Positions 1 through 11,762 of a DNA stretch of 64,000 bases are shown one piece after another; the stretch's first letter is position 1; the number at the start of each line of letters is the position of its first letter. The translations under genes and the position numbers were made by a program. The DNA lies in NCBI GenBank assembly GCA_014155875.1, contig JACEFZ010014474.1:1-64000 (forward strand). The letters are read 5' to 3'. The notes under the pieces are model-generated. The model made no database searches and was not told the origin of the DNA. It saw only the letters and a list, made by a program, of their open reading frames with translations. Source of the stretch: Cepaea nemoralis. Taxonomy: Eukaryota; Mollusca; Gastropoda; Stylommatophora; Helicidae.

Positions 1-488
1 TGAACTGCGTCACCTTGGGGAAAAACCCTTTGAACCAAAACCCCGTTTAAAAAGCCTGGGATAATTTAAGAGCCGATCTGCTCCTATCCAGTCCCATAGC
101 GACTGCCATAGCCTCGAATCGATTCGCAAAGTTGTCAAATTTGTTTTTTAGACTCCTCATAAACAGCTAAGGGAAACTTCATTGCATGGTAGCTAGATCC
201 ACTCATGTTGGTTGAACCATGTAACGATGATCCACCTTCCGCACCCTCTATCTCTCCCTTAGTTTGTGTTTTGAGTTCTAGCTCTTTCATGCGATATTCA
301 TGTTGTCTAATCTTTTCAGCCTCTTCCATTTCCAATTCTAGTCTCTTGGCCTCCTTTCGATCTTCCCTTTCTTCTTGACGAAATTCTCGCTCTCTTTCCT
401 GTATGTAATCAGTTAGTTCCGAACCAGCTAAACCAATTGCCTCCCCGTTGGCCCTTAGTTCTGCTGTAGTTACTTTAGGAGTTGCCAT
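1..488 (-). pseudogene. Gypsy-type retrotransposon gag, N-terminal fragment
   Basis: Read on the minus strand, an ATG at 488 opens a 117-residue frame with a very acidic/basic helical stretch (about residues 30-75, rich in E, R and K) of the kind found at the N-terminus of gag proteins of metazoan gypsy elements. The frame stops at 135. In another frame just past the stop it continues as a gag-like helical segment (FDNFANRFEAMAVAMGLDRS, about 110 down to 50), so a frameshift separates the two pieces. The rest of the element would lie before base 1. No capsid zinc knuckle or pol is visible. The family assignment is by sequence style and is moderately sure; a coiled-coil host exon is the alternative. 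Confidence 0.55.
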
Positions 489-1006
489 AGTTAAGAATGT
501 GAGTCAGCCGGCTGAGTAAAGACACCTTAAAGCAGTAAGAAGTACTTACTATAAACAGATAATCTACCTAGAACCTATATCCTTTATCTATGTCTATCTA
601 ATTTATATTTTATCAACGACACCACACAGTACATCACAACCACTCTCTCATCCACAAGAGGAGATAAAGGATAAAGACTTATGTAGACGCGTGACCGTGT
701 GACTAGGTATGTAATGTGTCTTACCACCTATCCACATTCACTCTGTCTGGAACTTTCTCACTGTAAAGTCACCAGCATTAATGAAATGTTTCTACCATAA
801 ATGTAATGGCACCATATATCCCATGGACGTCCTTCCATTAAAAGTCATCAATGTATACTTATATTTATTCCAATCAGTATGTCCCAACATGCAGGTACTC
901 CGCTATGCCTGTGCCAATATGCAGGTACCCCTCTATGCATATGCCCTGTTATGCCTCCAGGTCATATGGGTATTATGTAAGTACCCCGCTGCTCCACCAA
1001 TTATGT
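489..1006. other. No gene seen
   Basis: No supported coding or RNA feature. This could be the leader or LTR side of the minus-strand gag remnant, but no primer-binding site was recognised. Around 880-990 there are two or three imperfect short repeats with the word atgcaggtac. Confidence 0.4.
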
Positions 1007-1365
<359 letters not shown>

Positions 1366-2185
1366 AGGACTCTTAGATGTTAGTCTTCGTAATCTTCTCC
1401 AGCATATTCAAAAGGCCAAAACATCAGACATCAAACATAATTAGAACGTTCTCACCCTGGATGCTCCGTTCAGCTTGAGTCTTGACTTAATCCAATTCTT
1501 GAATTAAAAAACAATTGTTCACCACAGTAACACCGTACAGTAATGTGATCACGGTAAGTCCTTTCCGTAGACAGAGTTTTCAGTTTTTATGTTATTATAA
1601 TCCATCAGTGAAAACACCTCACACCTGTCCACAGTTATTTAACCGTTTTCTGAATATAGGTACACTGGTCTATGGTTCTTCCCTGTTTCGTTTAGGTGAG
1701 TACTCAATTACAATGTTTTATCCTATTTGCTATGCTTGAATAAAGTTCTTTCTCTAAGGTTCACCAAAACCTGTTTTTTGACATTCGTTAGGTCACCCAC
1801 TCTTATTGACTGTTTTGGTTGCATTTGCTATAGTGACATACTTTCACTGCACCTGTGAAGTGCTTGATAAAAGTGAACGTTCTTTCAGTTATTATCAACA
1901 TTGCTTTCTCTGTACAAGAGCCGTACTGGTTTATCTTCTTTGATATGTCAGGCTGTGTAGTGGAACCTGGGTAATAAACATTAAATCAGGTGATTTAAGT
2001 CTGCTTCATATTACTGTTTATGTGATTGTCTTTCTCCAGCCGTAATGAAACAGCCTCCGAAAGAATACTCTGACATAAACAGCAGAATTCACTAAAGTCT
2101 AAACTATTCACTAAATAGAAAGCAAGAGTAAACCCTAAGCACATACACCTATTTCCCTATGCTAATATTACTCTAATATTAGTGT

Positions 2186-2190
<5 letters not shown>
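1366..2190. other. No gene seen
   Basis: AT-rich single-copy-looking DNA. Short open frames lack splice context or similarity to anything recognised. Confidence 0.4.

Positions 2191-2275
<85 letters not shown>
2191..2275. repeat. (TA)n microsatellite
   Basis: A perfect TA run of about 42 units, the second in the first 2.3 kb. Confidence 0.97.
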
Positions 2276-2280
<5 letters not shown>

Positions 2281-2849
2281 TAATGATACTCCAAGCATTG
2301 AAATCTATTAGCACACAATCACTTCTATCCCATTTCCCGGGATGATTTCTTTGCTATTTTCAGGAGACATAAATCCAGTTTGCCGTCCCTTTAGGTAGCA
2401 CACACTAACACAAAAACCCCAGTTGCTACTATTTATATTGGGTCTTCCGTTCTTCGTTAGTGTTTGATGTCCATACATCAACAGTCGCATTTGCCGTTTC
2501 CGTAACATCAAAACGTTCAGTGAAATCACGTATACGTCCGGGCGCTCCATGCTCCGGTCCGCTCCGTTCTTACACTGTTTCCCTGTATTCTCCGACGCTG
2601 GTACCTCAAAGCGTCCTACCCCTTTGATCACCGTCTCCGCTGTGTTTTCCGTTCCCGAAGTCTCCCATCCATCGGCCGATACGAGCGGCATCCACTGACC
2701 TCTGCGAGCACCTGTCCCTATTTTTAGGCTAATAACCTTCAATTTATCCTTCTCTCAGATTGACAGACTCGATTGTTAACTCTTCTCCGATATTGCCATT
2801 AATGTTATATTTAATTTTATCTGGGAATCACTAAACTATCATCATTCTG

Positions 2850-3127
2850 TGACAGCATCAACAATAGAATACACTATCAACTACACTTACACAGTCCATA
2901 CATACACCAGACATAGTTTTTATTAATAAATATTTTATTAATCGTTGAAAGGAACTGTTGTCGGAGTATGTGTTGAGGGAATAATAGAGAGAGAGAAAGG
3001 AATAGATATATGGAAGGGAAGACAGAAGGGAGGAGTGTAGACAGAAGTCATTCAATAATTCCAAAAGATAATAATATTGAAGATGTGCTTGTTGATTCCA
3101 ACTTCCTCCCGGGAAAATAAGTGACAC
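2850..3127 (-). repeat. LTR-like repeat, inverted copy
   Basis: Its reverse complement starts GTGTCACTTATTTTCCCGGG and parallels the repeat at 1007-1365 over most of its length, ending with the shared gtagttgatagtgt word. It lies in the same orientation as the gag remnant at 1-488, so it is a candidate 5' LTR of that element. The 144-codon open frame at 2308-2742 between them is not recognised and is not called. Confidence 0.5.
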
Positions 3128-4866
3128 TATCTAGCCATCTAGTCACATCTAGAAACATATATCTAGCCACATATAGAAACATCTATCTAGAAACATCTAG
3201 CCACATCTAGAAATATCTAGCCACATCTTGAATCATATATCTAGAATCATCTAGCCACATCTATCTAGCCATCTAGCCACATCTGGAAATATCTATCTAG
3301 ACATCTAGCCACATCTAGAAACATTTATCTGGCCATCTTGAAACGTCTAGCCACATCTAGAAACATATGTATTGCCATCTAGCCACATCTAGCCAAAACT
3401 AGAATCTATAGATCTAGAAACATATATCTAGCCATCTAGCCACATATAGAAACATCTATCTAGAAACATCTAGCCACATCTGGAAACATCTATCTAGACA
3501 TCTAGCCACATCTAGAAACATTTATCTGTCCATCTAGAAACATCCAGCCACATCTAGAAATATTTATCTAGTCACATCTAGAAACATCTATCTAGAAACA
3601 TCTAGGAACATCTAGAAACATATATCTAGCCATCTAGCCACATCTAGCCACATCTAGATACATATATCCCTAAACATCTAGCCACAATCTAGAAACATCT
3701 AGCCACATCTTTAAACATCTATCTAGAAACATTAGCCACATCTATAAAAATATCTAGACATCTAGAAACATCATCTAGTCACATCTATAAACATGTATCT
3801 GGCCATCTTGAAAAATCTAGCCACATCTAGAAACTATTCTTGCCATCTAGCAATATCTAGAAACATCTAACTCTAAACATCTAGCTATACCTCGAAACAT
3901 CTAGCCACATCTAGAAACATCCATCTTGCTACATCTAGAAACATCTAGCCATATCTAGAAACTATAGATCTATATATCAAGAAACATATATCTAGCCATT
4001 AGCCATATCTAGCCACATCTAGAAACATCTATCTAGCAATATCTAGCCACATCTAGAAACATCTTTCTAGCCATCTAGTCACATCTAGAAACATATATCT
4101 AGCCACATATAGAAACATCTATCTAGAAACATCGAGCCACATCTAGAAACATCTAGCCACATCTAGAAACACCCATCTTGCTACATCTAGAAACATCTAG
4201 CCATATCTAGAAACTATATATCTATATATCAAGAAACATATATCTAGCCATTTAGCCATATCTAGCCACACCTAGAAACATCTATCTAGCAACATCTGGC
4301 CACATCTAGAAACATCTATCTAGAAACATCTAGCCACATCTAGAAAATAATTATCTATACATCTAGAAACATCCATCTAGCCACATCTAGAAACATCTAG
4401 CCACATCTGGAAACATCTATCTAGACATCTGGCCACATCTAGAAACATTTATCTGGCCATCTAGAAACATCTAGCCACATATAGAAACATTTATCTAGTA
4501 ACATCTATCTAGAAACATCTAGGAACATCTAGAAACATATATCTAGCCATCTAGCCACATCTAGAAACATCTAGCCACATATATCTAGCCATCTATCCAC
4601 ATCTAGAATCATCTAGATCATCTAGAAACATATCTAGAAAAATTTAGCCACATCTAGAAACATCTATTTAGCCATCTAGTCACATCTAGAAACATATATC
4701 TAGCCATCTAGCCACATCTAGATAAATATATCTCTTAACATCTAGCCATATCTAGAAACATCTAGCCACATCTTTAAACATCTATCTAGAAACATTAGCC
4801 ACATCTAGAAAAAATTATCTAGACATCTAGAAACATCCATCTAGCCACATTTAGAAACATCTAGCT
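3128..4866. repeat. Degenerate ATCTAG-rich minisatellite
   Basis: 1.7 kb built from variants of acatctagccac and atctagaaacatctatctag, with units of about 12-20 bases in shifting order. The array contains dozens of TCTAGA/ATCTAG words. It carries no open frame. Degeneracy suggests age or repeated unequal exchange. Confidence 0.93.
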
Positions 4867-4869
4867 TAT

Positions 4870-5420
4870 TCGACGTTACTACATTGGAAATGAATTGATG
4901 CAAGGAAACTTCATATATGCAATGACACTACTAAACTGACAAACAACTTAATACAACGAACGCTTGATATATTCGACACTACTAAACTGACAAACAATTT
5001 TATGTCAGAATGCTTCATATATTCGGCACTACTAAACTGACAAACAATTTAATGTCAGAATGCTTCATATATTCGACACTACTAAACTGACAAACAATTT
5101 AATGTCAGAATGCTTCATATATTCGACACCACTAAACTGACAAACAATTTAATGTCAGAATGCTTCATATATTCGACACCACTAAACTGACAATCAATTT
5201 AATGTCAGAATGCTTCATATATTCGACACCACTAAACTGACAAACAATTTAATGCCAGAATGCATCATATATTCGACAATACTAAACTGACAAACATTTT
5301 GATCTCAGAATGTTTCATATAGTCGACGTTACTAAACTGACAAATAATTTGATCTCAGGATGCTTAATATATTCGACGTTATTAAACTGACAAACGGATT
5401 GATGTCAGAAAACATTCTAT
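4870..5420. repeat. 50-bp minisatellite
   Basis: About ten copies of a 50-base unit containing attcgacactactaaactg and aatgtcagaatgcttcatat. The unit repeats exactly 50 bases apart in the middle (for example at 5041 and 5091) and decays towards both ends. Confidence 0.95.
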
Positions 5421-6195
5421 ATTCCATCTTAACACATTGGCTTTTGTTTAAAATCATCCGGCAAATGCGTGGCAGAGATTAAAAGTAGAATATGCCACGC
5501 ATCAAGCAAAAGCTACATTTCAGAACATGAAAAGTATTTTATGCAATACGATCTCTATCGAAAATTACGCACCGTGCAATCATAATGTTGGTTTTCTTTT
5601 TTGCGAGAACCAAGAGATGACTGCGAAACTACAACCATGGTCAGACTGCGAGAAAAGCAAATAAAAAAAAAAAAAAAGAAGTGTGGCCAAACAAGAACAC
5701 TACGCAGGAAGCCAAAGAAGATTGATAAACCAACACAGACTTGGTGTTGTTAGCCGCTACACGCTGCCGGATTTGCTGAGGAGGGGATCCGAGCAATTAT
5801 AGACTGAATGGTTTGATGTGCAATGAGGATGATCTGTTGACTAACTAATTAACTAACTAATGTTGGATTTCCAACTTTAGCATTGTCTTCCAATATATTT
5901 GTTTCTGATTTTGTTGGTGTGGCTTCAAGTCATCATCCAGGTCATTATATATAACATGTATGTATGTTGTCTGCACTATGTTCTGCTTCTACTTGATCGA
6001 TATTGGCATCAAAACGCCTGCCATTTACCGTTACCAGTAATAACCCGCTTGACACTGCCCAGTAGCCTTTAGAAAATATGGATCTTTCCAGATTTCTAAT
6101 ATTGACCACACCTGCTTGGTGGCCTCCATTGAAAGCCGCCGAGGTACGATGACATCAGAACAGCTAGAAGACCTCACATATGACGTAGACCACAT
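5421..6195. other. No gene seen
   Basis: Mostly featureless. 5760-5860 resembles the 3' end of the dispersed repeat found at 38530 and 55268 (the gaggatgatctgttg and taactaac words). Confidence 0.4.
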
Positions 6196-6450
6196 GCAAA
6201 TATGGCCTGGGTACCGCCTGCGCTGGTGAAGGTGTTACGGTCGCAATTCGTAACCCTGTATACCACATTCGAAACACAGGTGCGGACGATTTGGCAGCAG
6301 ACCGCATTGCGTTGGTGTTCATACGATGGTATGAGTGCCGGTAGTTCAGAAAAAATGGCAAAGTACTTAACGTGAACTTGTCAAGAAATCACAGACACAC
6401 ATGCTGGGATTGACTGCTACGTCCTGTAAAGGACATACAACTAAATAACC
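6196..6450 (+). repeat. tRNA-derived SINE, family B
   Basis: Has an A-box-like gctggtgaaggtgttac, a B-box-like acattcgaaacac, then a body with ttggcagcagaccgc and a 3' end with gactgctacgtcctgtaaag. The same order of words recurs at 16650, 17112 (minus), 35870 and, split in two, at 50833/54271. The tRNA origin is inferred from the boxes. Confidence 0.75.
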
Positions 6451-6909
6451 CCATGGAAGAATATATATGATACGCTGTACATAGTTTAGCATGTAAAAAA
6501 AATATAATTTTCATAGACATTGTTTTTCAGCATTCGGCGTTTGTTATTCTAAATATTTTGTAATTTTGTTTACCTGTTTACCTGGACTGTAGTCCTTGTC
6601 GAGTATGTACTTGTGTTTGTATTTATTGTTTCTCCCCGGGATTTAAATATACATTTTTTTGTTTTAATTATTTTTTAAATTAGTTTTTTAAAAACATTAT
6701 GTGCAATAATGATTAAATACAGTGGTACCTCGGGTTACGAACTCCTCAGGTAACGAACAATTCAGGTTACGAACAACAACTTCGAAAATTTTATGTCTCG
6801 GGTAACGAACAGTGCCTCGGTTTACGAACGAAGGCAAGCGAGAGACAGCAAGGTGTAACGTTGGAGACAAACGATCGCGTACAGTACAAACAGTACTACA
6901 GGTGAGCTT

Positions 6910-7246
6910 GTGGATCTTCAGAATGAACAGCTAAAGACATTAAAGGAGGAGCAGTCGTCCGATGATGAGGAGTCAGTGACCGTTTTAACTGCCAGGATTA
7001 AAGACATTTGCAGCAAGTGGGCAGACGTCGAAGATTTCATTGTGAACCATCATCCAAACAAACGTGTTGCTAACAAGCCCTGTGCCCCTATATATGATGA
7101 ATGATAACAGGATGGCCCACTTCAGAAAGATTCTCCAGCAAAGGAAGCGTCAAATTTCCCTTGATAGTTTCTTGGTGCAGAAAGATTCCCAGTCGGCTGG
7201 CAAGAAACAGCGACAAGATACTCCTGAAACTAATGATTCAGAATAA
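6910..7246 (+). pseudogene. Tigger transposase C-terminal remnant
   Basis: Two overlapping frames carry the segment. The first reads a QNEQLKTLKEEQ helix and ends CAPIYDE; the second starts near 7100 and reads MAHFRKILQQRKRQISLDSF. In pogo/Tigger transposases the two follow each other directly, so one frameshift or stop lies between them. No DNA-binding or DDE domain is present. Confidence 0.75.
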
Positions 7247-7446
7247 CAAAGAAAGTGACAAATTTCCCCTGATCGTTTTCGTGGTAATAAAGATAAATTA
7301 AATCTCTTTTTATTTTACATTTAATTCATTTGGTTGTTTTCTTTCTCTTTATTTAATACGTGAAGTACACGTATTCTTTGCCTTTTGTCAGGTAAACGAC
7401 CGGATGTTCATAAAAAAGAATGATTCTTTCATCTTGAAACTGATTG

Positions 7447-7594
7447 CCCGGGAAGGTTAACCCGGTCAACAAATGCCCGCAGAAGTCGGATGTGTCGGCC
7501 TAACGGCGCAAGAATACAGCTCTGCTGTAAACAGGCACAACGCAATCACGTCCGGAAAAGAAAAAAAAACTCCGGATGAACGCAGAAGAAGAAG
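7447..7594 (+). repeat. SINE-like repeat, family D, inserted in the Tigger element
   Basis: Starts cccgggaaggttaacccggt and ends in an aaaaaa-ctccggatgaacgcag segment and (GAA)n. It is flanked by the near-perfect duplication aaactgattg (7437-7446) / aaacggattg (7595-7604), which gives exact borders and a 148-bp length. The same repeat occurs at 29807, 38203, 40332 and 63870. No clear A/B boxes were found, so whether it is tRNA-derived is open. Confidence 0.88.
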
Positions 7595-7985
7595 AAACGG
7601 ATTGTCTTTATTTCAATGTTTCGGGTTACGAACCGAGTCCTGGAACGAATTAAGTTCATAACCCGAGGTACCACTGTACAAATACTGCCCCACTTCACTT
7701 ATCGCCAACACTGACTGCGCACATGGCACTGAATGATGATGATGTAGGAACTCGTTTACTTGAGAAATGTGTTTTAGCAGACCGTTGCTAGAGTCAGCCC
7801 TAAACCGTCACTAAGGAAGCCAGAAGAAACACAACATCGTCCAATCCATGGCAGCTCTGTGAAGAAAACAGACCAACAATAACATCAGCCAGTGTAAATA
7901 AACAACTGAAATTTATCCTAGAAACACATACCACGTTGCTTGCTTTTTGTTTTCTTTCTTTTCACGTCGGAATAAATTATGTGCC

Positions 7986-8051
7986 ATGGCTTTCAGGAGA
8001 CAAGATGGAACACTGCACGACTCAATTGTGGCAGTCAGATGTGGCATTCAG
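7986..8051 (+). CDS. Gene A exon 1, start of an unrecognised protein of about 384 aa
   Basis: The ATG sits in a strong context (gtgccATGG) and opens 22 codons (MAFRRQDGTLHDSIVAVRCG...) that end CAG|gttagt in phase 0. The frame continues at 10179 after a ...gtcttcag acceptor. Seven exons chain in phase: 7986-8051, 10179-10354, about 15155-15291, 16325-16521, 19417-19577, 23250-23437 and 25232-25462. The protein is hydrophilic, without signal peptide or membrane segment. The N-terminal half looks helical. The C-terminal part is rich in Tyr, Pro and Trp, with EYxxxF/Y motifs (TEYMLRF, TEYQTRYEWPDG) reminiscent of repeats in axonemal or centriolar microtubule-binding proteins. That resemblance is only suggestive. 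The function is unknown. Confidence 0.6.
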
Positions 8052-8189
8052 GTTAGTAGTAGCGTTATTTATTTATTATATTTAGTACTACTGTTACATG
8101 ATTAATAATATTAATATTATTAATATATCGGCATATATCTGTTCTAATGACATAGTTACAGAACGACTACCATAGTTGGTATCTGAAAC

Positions 8190-8470
8190 AAGTTTCCTTT
8201 GTTGTTTAAAAAAAAATTTATTCATGTCTGCGACAAGTTTCCTTCATTTAATTATTGGTGTCTGTGACGAGTTTCTTTCATGTTATTCTTGATGTCTGTG
8301 CCAAATTTCTTTCATTTAATTATTGATGTCTGTGACAAGATTCTTTCATTTTTCTATTGATGTCTGCGACAAATTTCTTTCATGTTACATATCTGTGACA
8401 AGTTACTTTCGTTTCCTGCTGATATCCACATTGAAATTCTTTGGTTTCTTGGCTTCTTTGAGAACCCCTT
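8190..8470. repeat. Degenerate short tandem repeat in intron 1
   Basis: Five to six loose copies of a unit of about 40-50 bases containing gtctgtgacaagtttctttcatt. The open frame over it is a repeat artefact. Confidence 0.7.
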
Positions 8471-8611
8471 GTTTGCTCAGTTTGTCTGTTCATGGTAATT
8501 TCAACATTCTTTTATAAGAATTATATTTTTATTCATTCTTATGTTTAATTTCATTATATATGTTTTATTCATTTTTATATTTTTATATACATTCTTTTAT
8601 AATTCTTCACA

Positions 8612-8812
8612 CTCTAGTGATCCAGGGTGTGTTTCCGGGTCCGGTCAAGGATATGCACTACTGACGAGCTCAAATGAGAGCGAAACTTGAGTCTAGTGCT
8701 TCCACATTGATGTGGATAGGCCTTAGGTTCATATCAGAATACGATCAGCATTGCCAGTAGTGGGTTGTGCTCAATATTTAAATCTCAAATCCCGAAACAA
8801 CCAAATAAATCA
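8612..8812 (+). repeat. tRNA-derived SINE, family A, 5'-truncated
   Basis: Matches the full copy at 8998-9236 from the B box (tgatccagggtgtgtttccg) through ctactgacgagctcaaa, cagaatacgatcagc, cagtagtgggttgtgctcaa and the aaacaaccaaataaatca tail. The A-box half is missing. Confidence 0.85.
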
Positions 8813-8997
8813 ATTTGATTATTGCTCGCTGGACTTTAGGCGGCCTGGTGTGCCTTGCCAGTGAGAATACCTGATCGTTCAGGTCCACATTGATTGACGG
8901 ACATCAGTCTCAGCGATCGGGCATAATCTTGAGCTACAGCCTACGATGGGTGACGTTGTAGTATTCTGTTGTGATAATTTGGCTGTGTCCAGAGTGT

Positions 8998-9236
8998 GCC
9001 GCGTGGTCTAGTGGTTACATACCCGCTTCACATGCCAGTGATCCGGGGTTTGTTTCCGGGTCCGGTCAAGGATATGCACTACTGACGAGCTCAAACGAGA
9101 GCGAATCTCGAGTCTAGTGCTTCCACATTGACGTGGATAGGCCTTAGGTTCATACCAGAATACGATCAGCGTTGCCAGTAGTGGGTTGTGCTCAATATTT
9201 AAATCTGAAATCCTGAAACAACCAAATAAATCAGTT
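8998..9236 (+). repeat. tRNA-derived SINE, family A, near full length
   Basis: The head reads like a tRNA gene: A box tggtctagtggttacatacc and B box ggtttgtttcc at tRNA spacing. A 150-base body follows and a tail ends in aaccaaataaatca. The order is shared with 8612-8812, and in inverted/forward pieces with 32819-33050. Confidence 0.88.
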
Positions 9237-9329
9237 CTTTTATAAAACCAAATGACCAGGCTGGAAGTTCAAAGACATGGTTGCTGGGCTGACAGACAAG
9301 TGTGCTACTGTGCCACTGATGCTCCCTCT

Positions 9330-9660
9330 CTTCACACACTGATTGTCATATGTTTCATTAGATGTATGACTTCACACACCGGTTGTTGTATGGCTCATTA
9401 GATGTTTCACTTCACACATTGGTTGTTGTATGGCTCATTAGATGTTTCACTTCGTACACTGGGTGTCATATGGCTCATTAGATGTTTCACCTCACACACT
9501 GGTTGTCATATGGCTCATTAGATGTATCACTTCACACACTGGTTGTTGTATGGCTCATTAGATGTATCACTTCACACATTGTTGTTGTATGGCTCATTAG
9601 ATGTATCACTTCACACACTAGTTGTCGTATGGCTCATTAGATGTTTCACCTCAAATTCAT
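9330..9660. repeat. 40-bp minisatellite
   Basis: About eight copies of a 40-base unit containing ggttgttgtatggctcatta and gatgtttcacttcacacac. Occasional copies are one base short, which breaks the open frame. Confidence 0.93.
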
Positions 9661-9724
9661 TGACATCTACATATGTCGCTAACACATATACAGTATGTTG
9701 GTAACACATGTAAAACACAATTAA

Positions 9725-9958
9725 CTGATTCAGTGCCAACAAAAAAGTCGGTTTGGACCAAACATGGTACACTATCATGTGAGCAAGTATTATAATGTAA
9801 ATTTCCGTTCACTGATCATCAAAATTGTGGAAGATACCATGAAATGAAACAAATAACCATGATGAACCTATTAGATGTTGAAGAATTGAGATATATTGTC
9901 CTTCTATCCAAATGGGAGGTCCCATTTAGCGATATATTATTCTTCGGCCCTGAATCTG
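9725..9958. mobile_element. piggyBac-like MITE
   Basis: Flanked by TTAA on both sides (9721-9724 and 9959-9962), with inverted ends CTGATTCAGTGCC and GGCCCTGAATCTG. It is 234 bp and non-coding. The TTAA target duplication is the hallmark of piggyBac transposition. A second copy lies at 43130-43332, sharing gatatattgtccttct and gatatattattctt inside. Confidence 0.85.
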
Positions 9959-10178
9959 TTAACTTTATCTGTCTCATTACTTGGCATTGACATATTAATT
10001 GTGGATTATATTTATGTTGAAGTATTGGAACAGCTGCTTTATGATTAAATGACAACACATTTGATTTAGCCTGTTTTTACAATACAATAGCTCAGATAAA
10101 ATAGTTGACTTTAGAATATTTAGAGTATAGAATAGAGGATTTCATGTCAGAGTATAACAATCAAATATTTGTCTTCAG

Positions 10179-10354
10179 GACATTCTGCAGTCTGGAAATT
10201 ACTATGTCACCGAAGAGATTGCCAGGGAGATGTCTGTCATTAACAATGCCCTGGAGCATCTGTCTCTGGATAACACTGTTTTTGGCAACATCAAATGAGT
10301 GGCAGCAAAATCCTGGCAATTACACCCCCAACCAAACATTCCAGCATCTCTCAG
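10179..10354 (+). CDS. Gene A exon 2, with an in-frame TGA (frameshift)
   Basis: The exon follows ...ttgtcttcag and ends CTCTCAG|gtaaaa. From exon 1 (phase 0) it reads DILQSGNYYVTEEIAREMSV... to NTVFGNIK and then meets TGA at 10296-10298. The exon is 176 bases. The next exon has a 2-base 5' overhang, so a phase-1 end is needed. This fits if one base too many is present around the AAA at 10293-10295, after which the frame reads NEWQQNPGNYTPNQTF. The opposite repair, one base missing, would give MSGSKILAITPPTK but a phase-0 end that does not join. Either an assembly indel or a true lesion is possible. Confidence 0.6.
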
Positions 10355-10889
10355 GTAAAATCTTGCATGTAACAAAAACACTTTGCATTATCCTGATTTA
10401 AAAAATGTTGCATATCCCATGCAGGATGTTGCGATCGACTCCAGTCCCAGGTTGATTTTTCTAGGCAAGCTTATGTTCAGTAGTTTGCCATTGCTTTCTG
10501 GATGGGAAGTCAACAGATATATATTAAAATACTTTTGAAAGCTCGACGCTAGCTACATTTACATCTAATGCTAGTGTAACAATGCTAAAACTAGGTCAGT
10601 GCATCTACTGGATATATTAAGGCATAGACTAGGTATCTGACGTAGCTGGCAGTTGGTGCATAAAATGGCAATGTGGAGTTTTACTGGCCAGAGGCTTTAA
10701 AGCCGTGATCTCTTATTTAAGAAATCCTCAGAGTTGTAAAGTTGCTGCTGTTATCAATAATTAAACAACACTATTTTACATTGATGTAATCATTCTAAGC
10801 TGAATATTATTGCAGACCAATGTACATAAATCAATCACTTACACACAAATCCATGCACGCACACACTCGCACATATCGGTACATGATTG

Positions 10890-11098
10890 ATATAGGCATT
10901 GATATTGCACCTTGGGAGCATGTCGCCACCGATCGTATTAATATTGCACCTTGGGAGCATGTCACCACCGATCGTATTGATATTGCACCTTGGGAGCAGG
11001 TTGCCAACGATCACATTGATATTGCACCTTGGGAGCAAGTTGCCCTAATTGCATTGATATTACACTTTGGGAGCAAGTTGCCACTGATCACGTTGCAC
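10890..11098. repeat. 39-bp minisatellite
   Basis: Five copies of a 39-base unit (cattgatattgcaccttggg, then agcaggttgccaacgatca). The period is a multiple of three, so both strands stay open, which explains the repeated MLPRCNINTIGGD-type frame. It is not coding. Confidence 0.95.
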
Positions 11099-11099
11099 G

Positions 11100-11292
11100 G
11101 AGGGCAAAGATAAAAAATCAAATAAAGACAAATGAGAAAATTGTTGCTGATAGGTCAGACACTGAGCATGCGAGATGTCAGATGGTGCATGATGGTGGAA
11201 ATGACCATGTGTTCACAAGCAGCCATTGTGGACGAACATTTTCTGCAAAAATTGGTCTGATAAGTCACATTCGCTACCGCCATGGGTTGTAG
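11100..11292 (+). pseudogene. Retroelement C-terminal fragment with C2H2-like motif
   Basis: The frame ends SSHCGRTFSAKIGLISHIRYRHGL, followed by a stop at 11290. A single CxxCGRxFxAxIGLISHxRxH motif like this closes the ORF of some non-LTR retroelements rather than a host zinc-finger gene. In this copy the first cysteine is replaced (SSHC). The same motif appears inside the mariner at 28150-28240 (minus). Confidence 0.55.
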
Positions 11293-11384
11293 TTATTATG
11301 TCTTTTTTTAGCACAATATAACAAATTATCGTCTGTCAAGGAGGCCCGGTGCCAGTATATATGTATAAATATAAATATATAAAC

Positions 11385-11575
11385 AAACCACATAGCAGGA
11401 ACCCGATGTGGAAATGTAACAAGTTAGGATCATCACATATTGTAGGCCTGACTGACAGGTGTATAGGCCTTTTCCTCTGGTAACAAACATCAAAAGCTGA
11501 CATTGAACCCTCGTCTGACCACAATCATGACATTACCAGTATAACATCCTAACCATTACACTAATACACTTGTGT
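11385..11575 (-). repeat. tRNA-derived SINE, family F (Asp/Glu-like head)
   Basis: On the minus strand the head reads tagtgtaatggttaggatgt (A box) and gagggttcaatgtc (B box), a classic tRNA-like promoter. The body holds aggcctacaatatgtgatga. A decayed copy in the same orientation is at 30415-30620. Confidence 0.75.
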
Positions 11576-11762
11576 TTATTATTTGCCAGGAAGTACTTGA
11601 ATGTTTTAGCCACATCAGTTCAAAGTAATCTTTGAGACAGACTTGTCAGTCTGTGTCTGCATGTTTTATATTTATCCCCATTTATGTTAATTTAGACTAA
11701 CACCTCAGACTAACACTTGACTTCTCTGCCATTTCTTGTGGCTAATTGGTAAAGTATTAATA

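Larger units (their letters stand above)
6720..7676 (+). mobile_element. Tigger/pogo-type DNA transposon, internally deleted
   Basis: Terminal inverted repeats of about 22 bases, CAGTGGTACCTCGGGTTACG at the left and its complement at the right, are flanked by TA on both sides (6718-6719 and 7677-7678), as expected of the pogo/Tigger group. Inside (6910-7246) lie pieces of a transposase C-terminus: a heptad-like acidic stretch, then CAPIYDE, then an HFRKILQQRKRQISLDSFLV segment in another frame. The catalytic DDE domain is absent. The element is also split by a SINE at 7447-7594. It is a dead derivative. Confidence 0.9.

Noticed and set aside
9819..10058. 79-codon minus-strand frame
   Set aside because: Lies mostly in the non-coding piggyBac MITE.
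11100..11292. Host C2H2 zinc-finger exon
   Set aside because: A single finger-like motif with a lost first cysteine, followed at once by a stop and repeated inside the mariner, fits a retroelement tail better.
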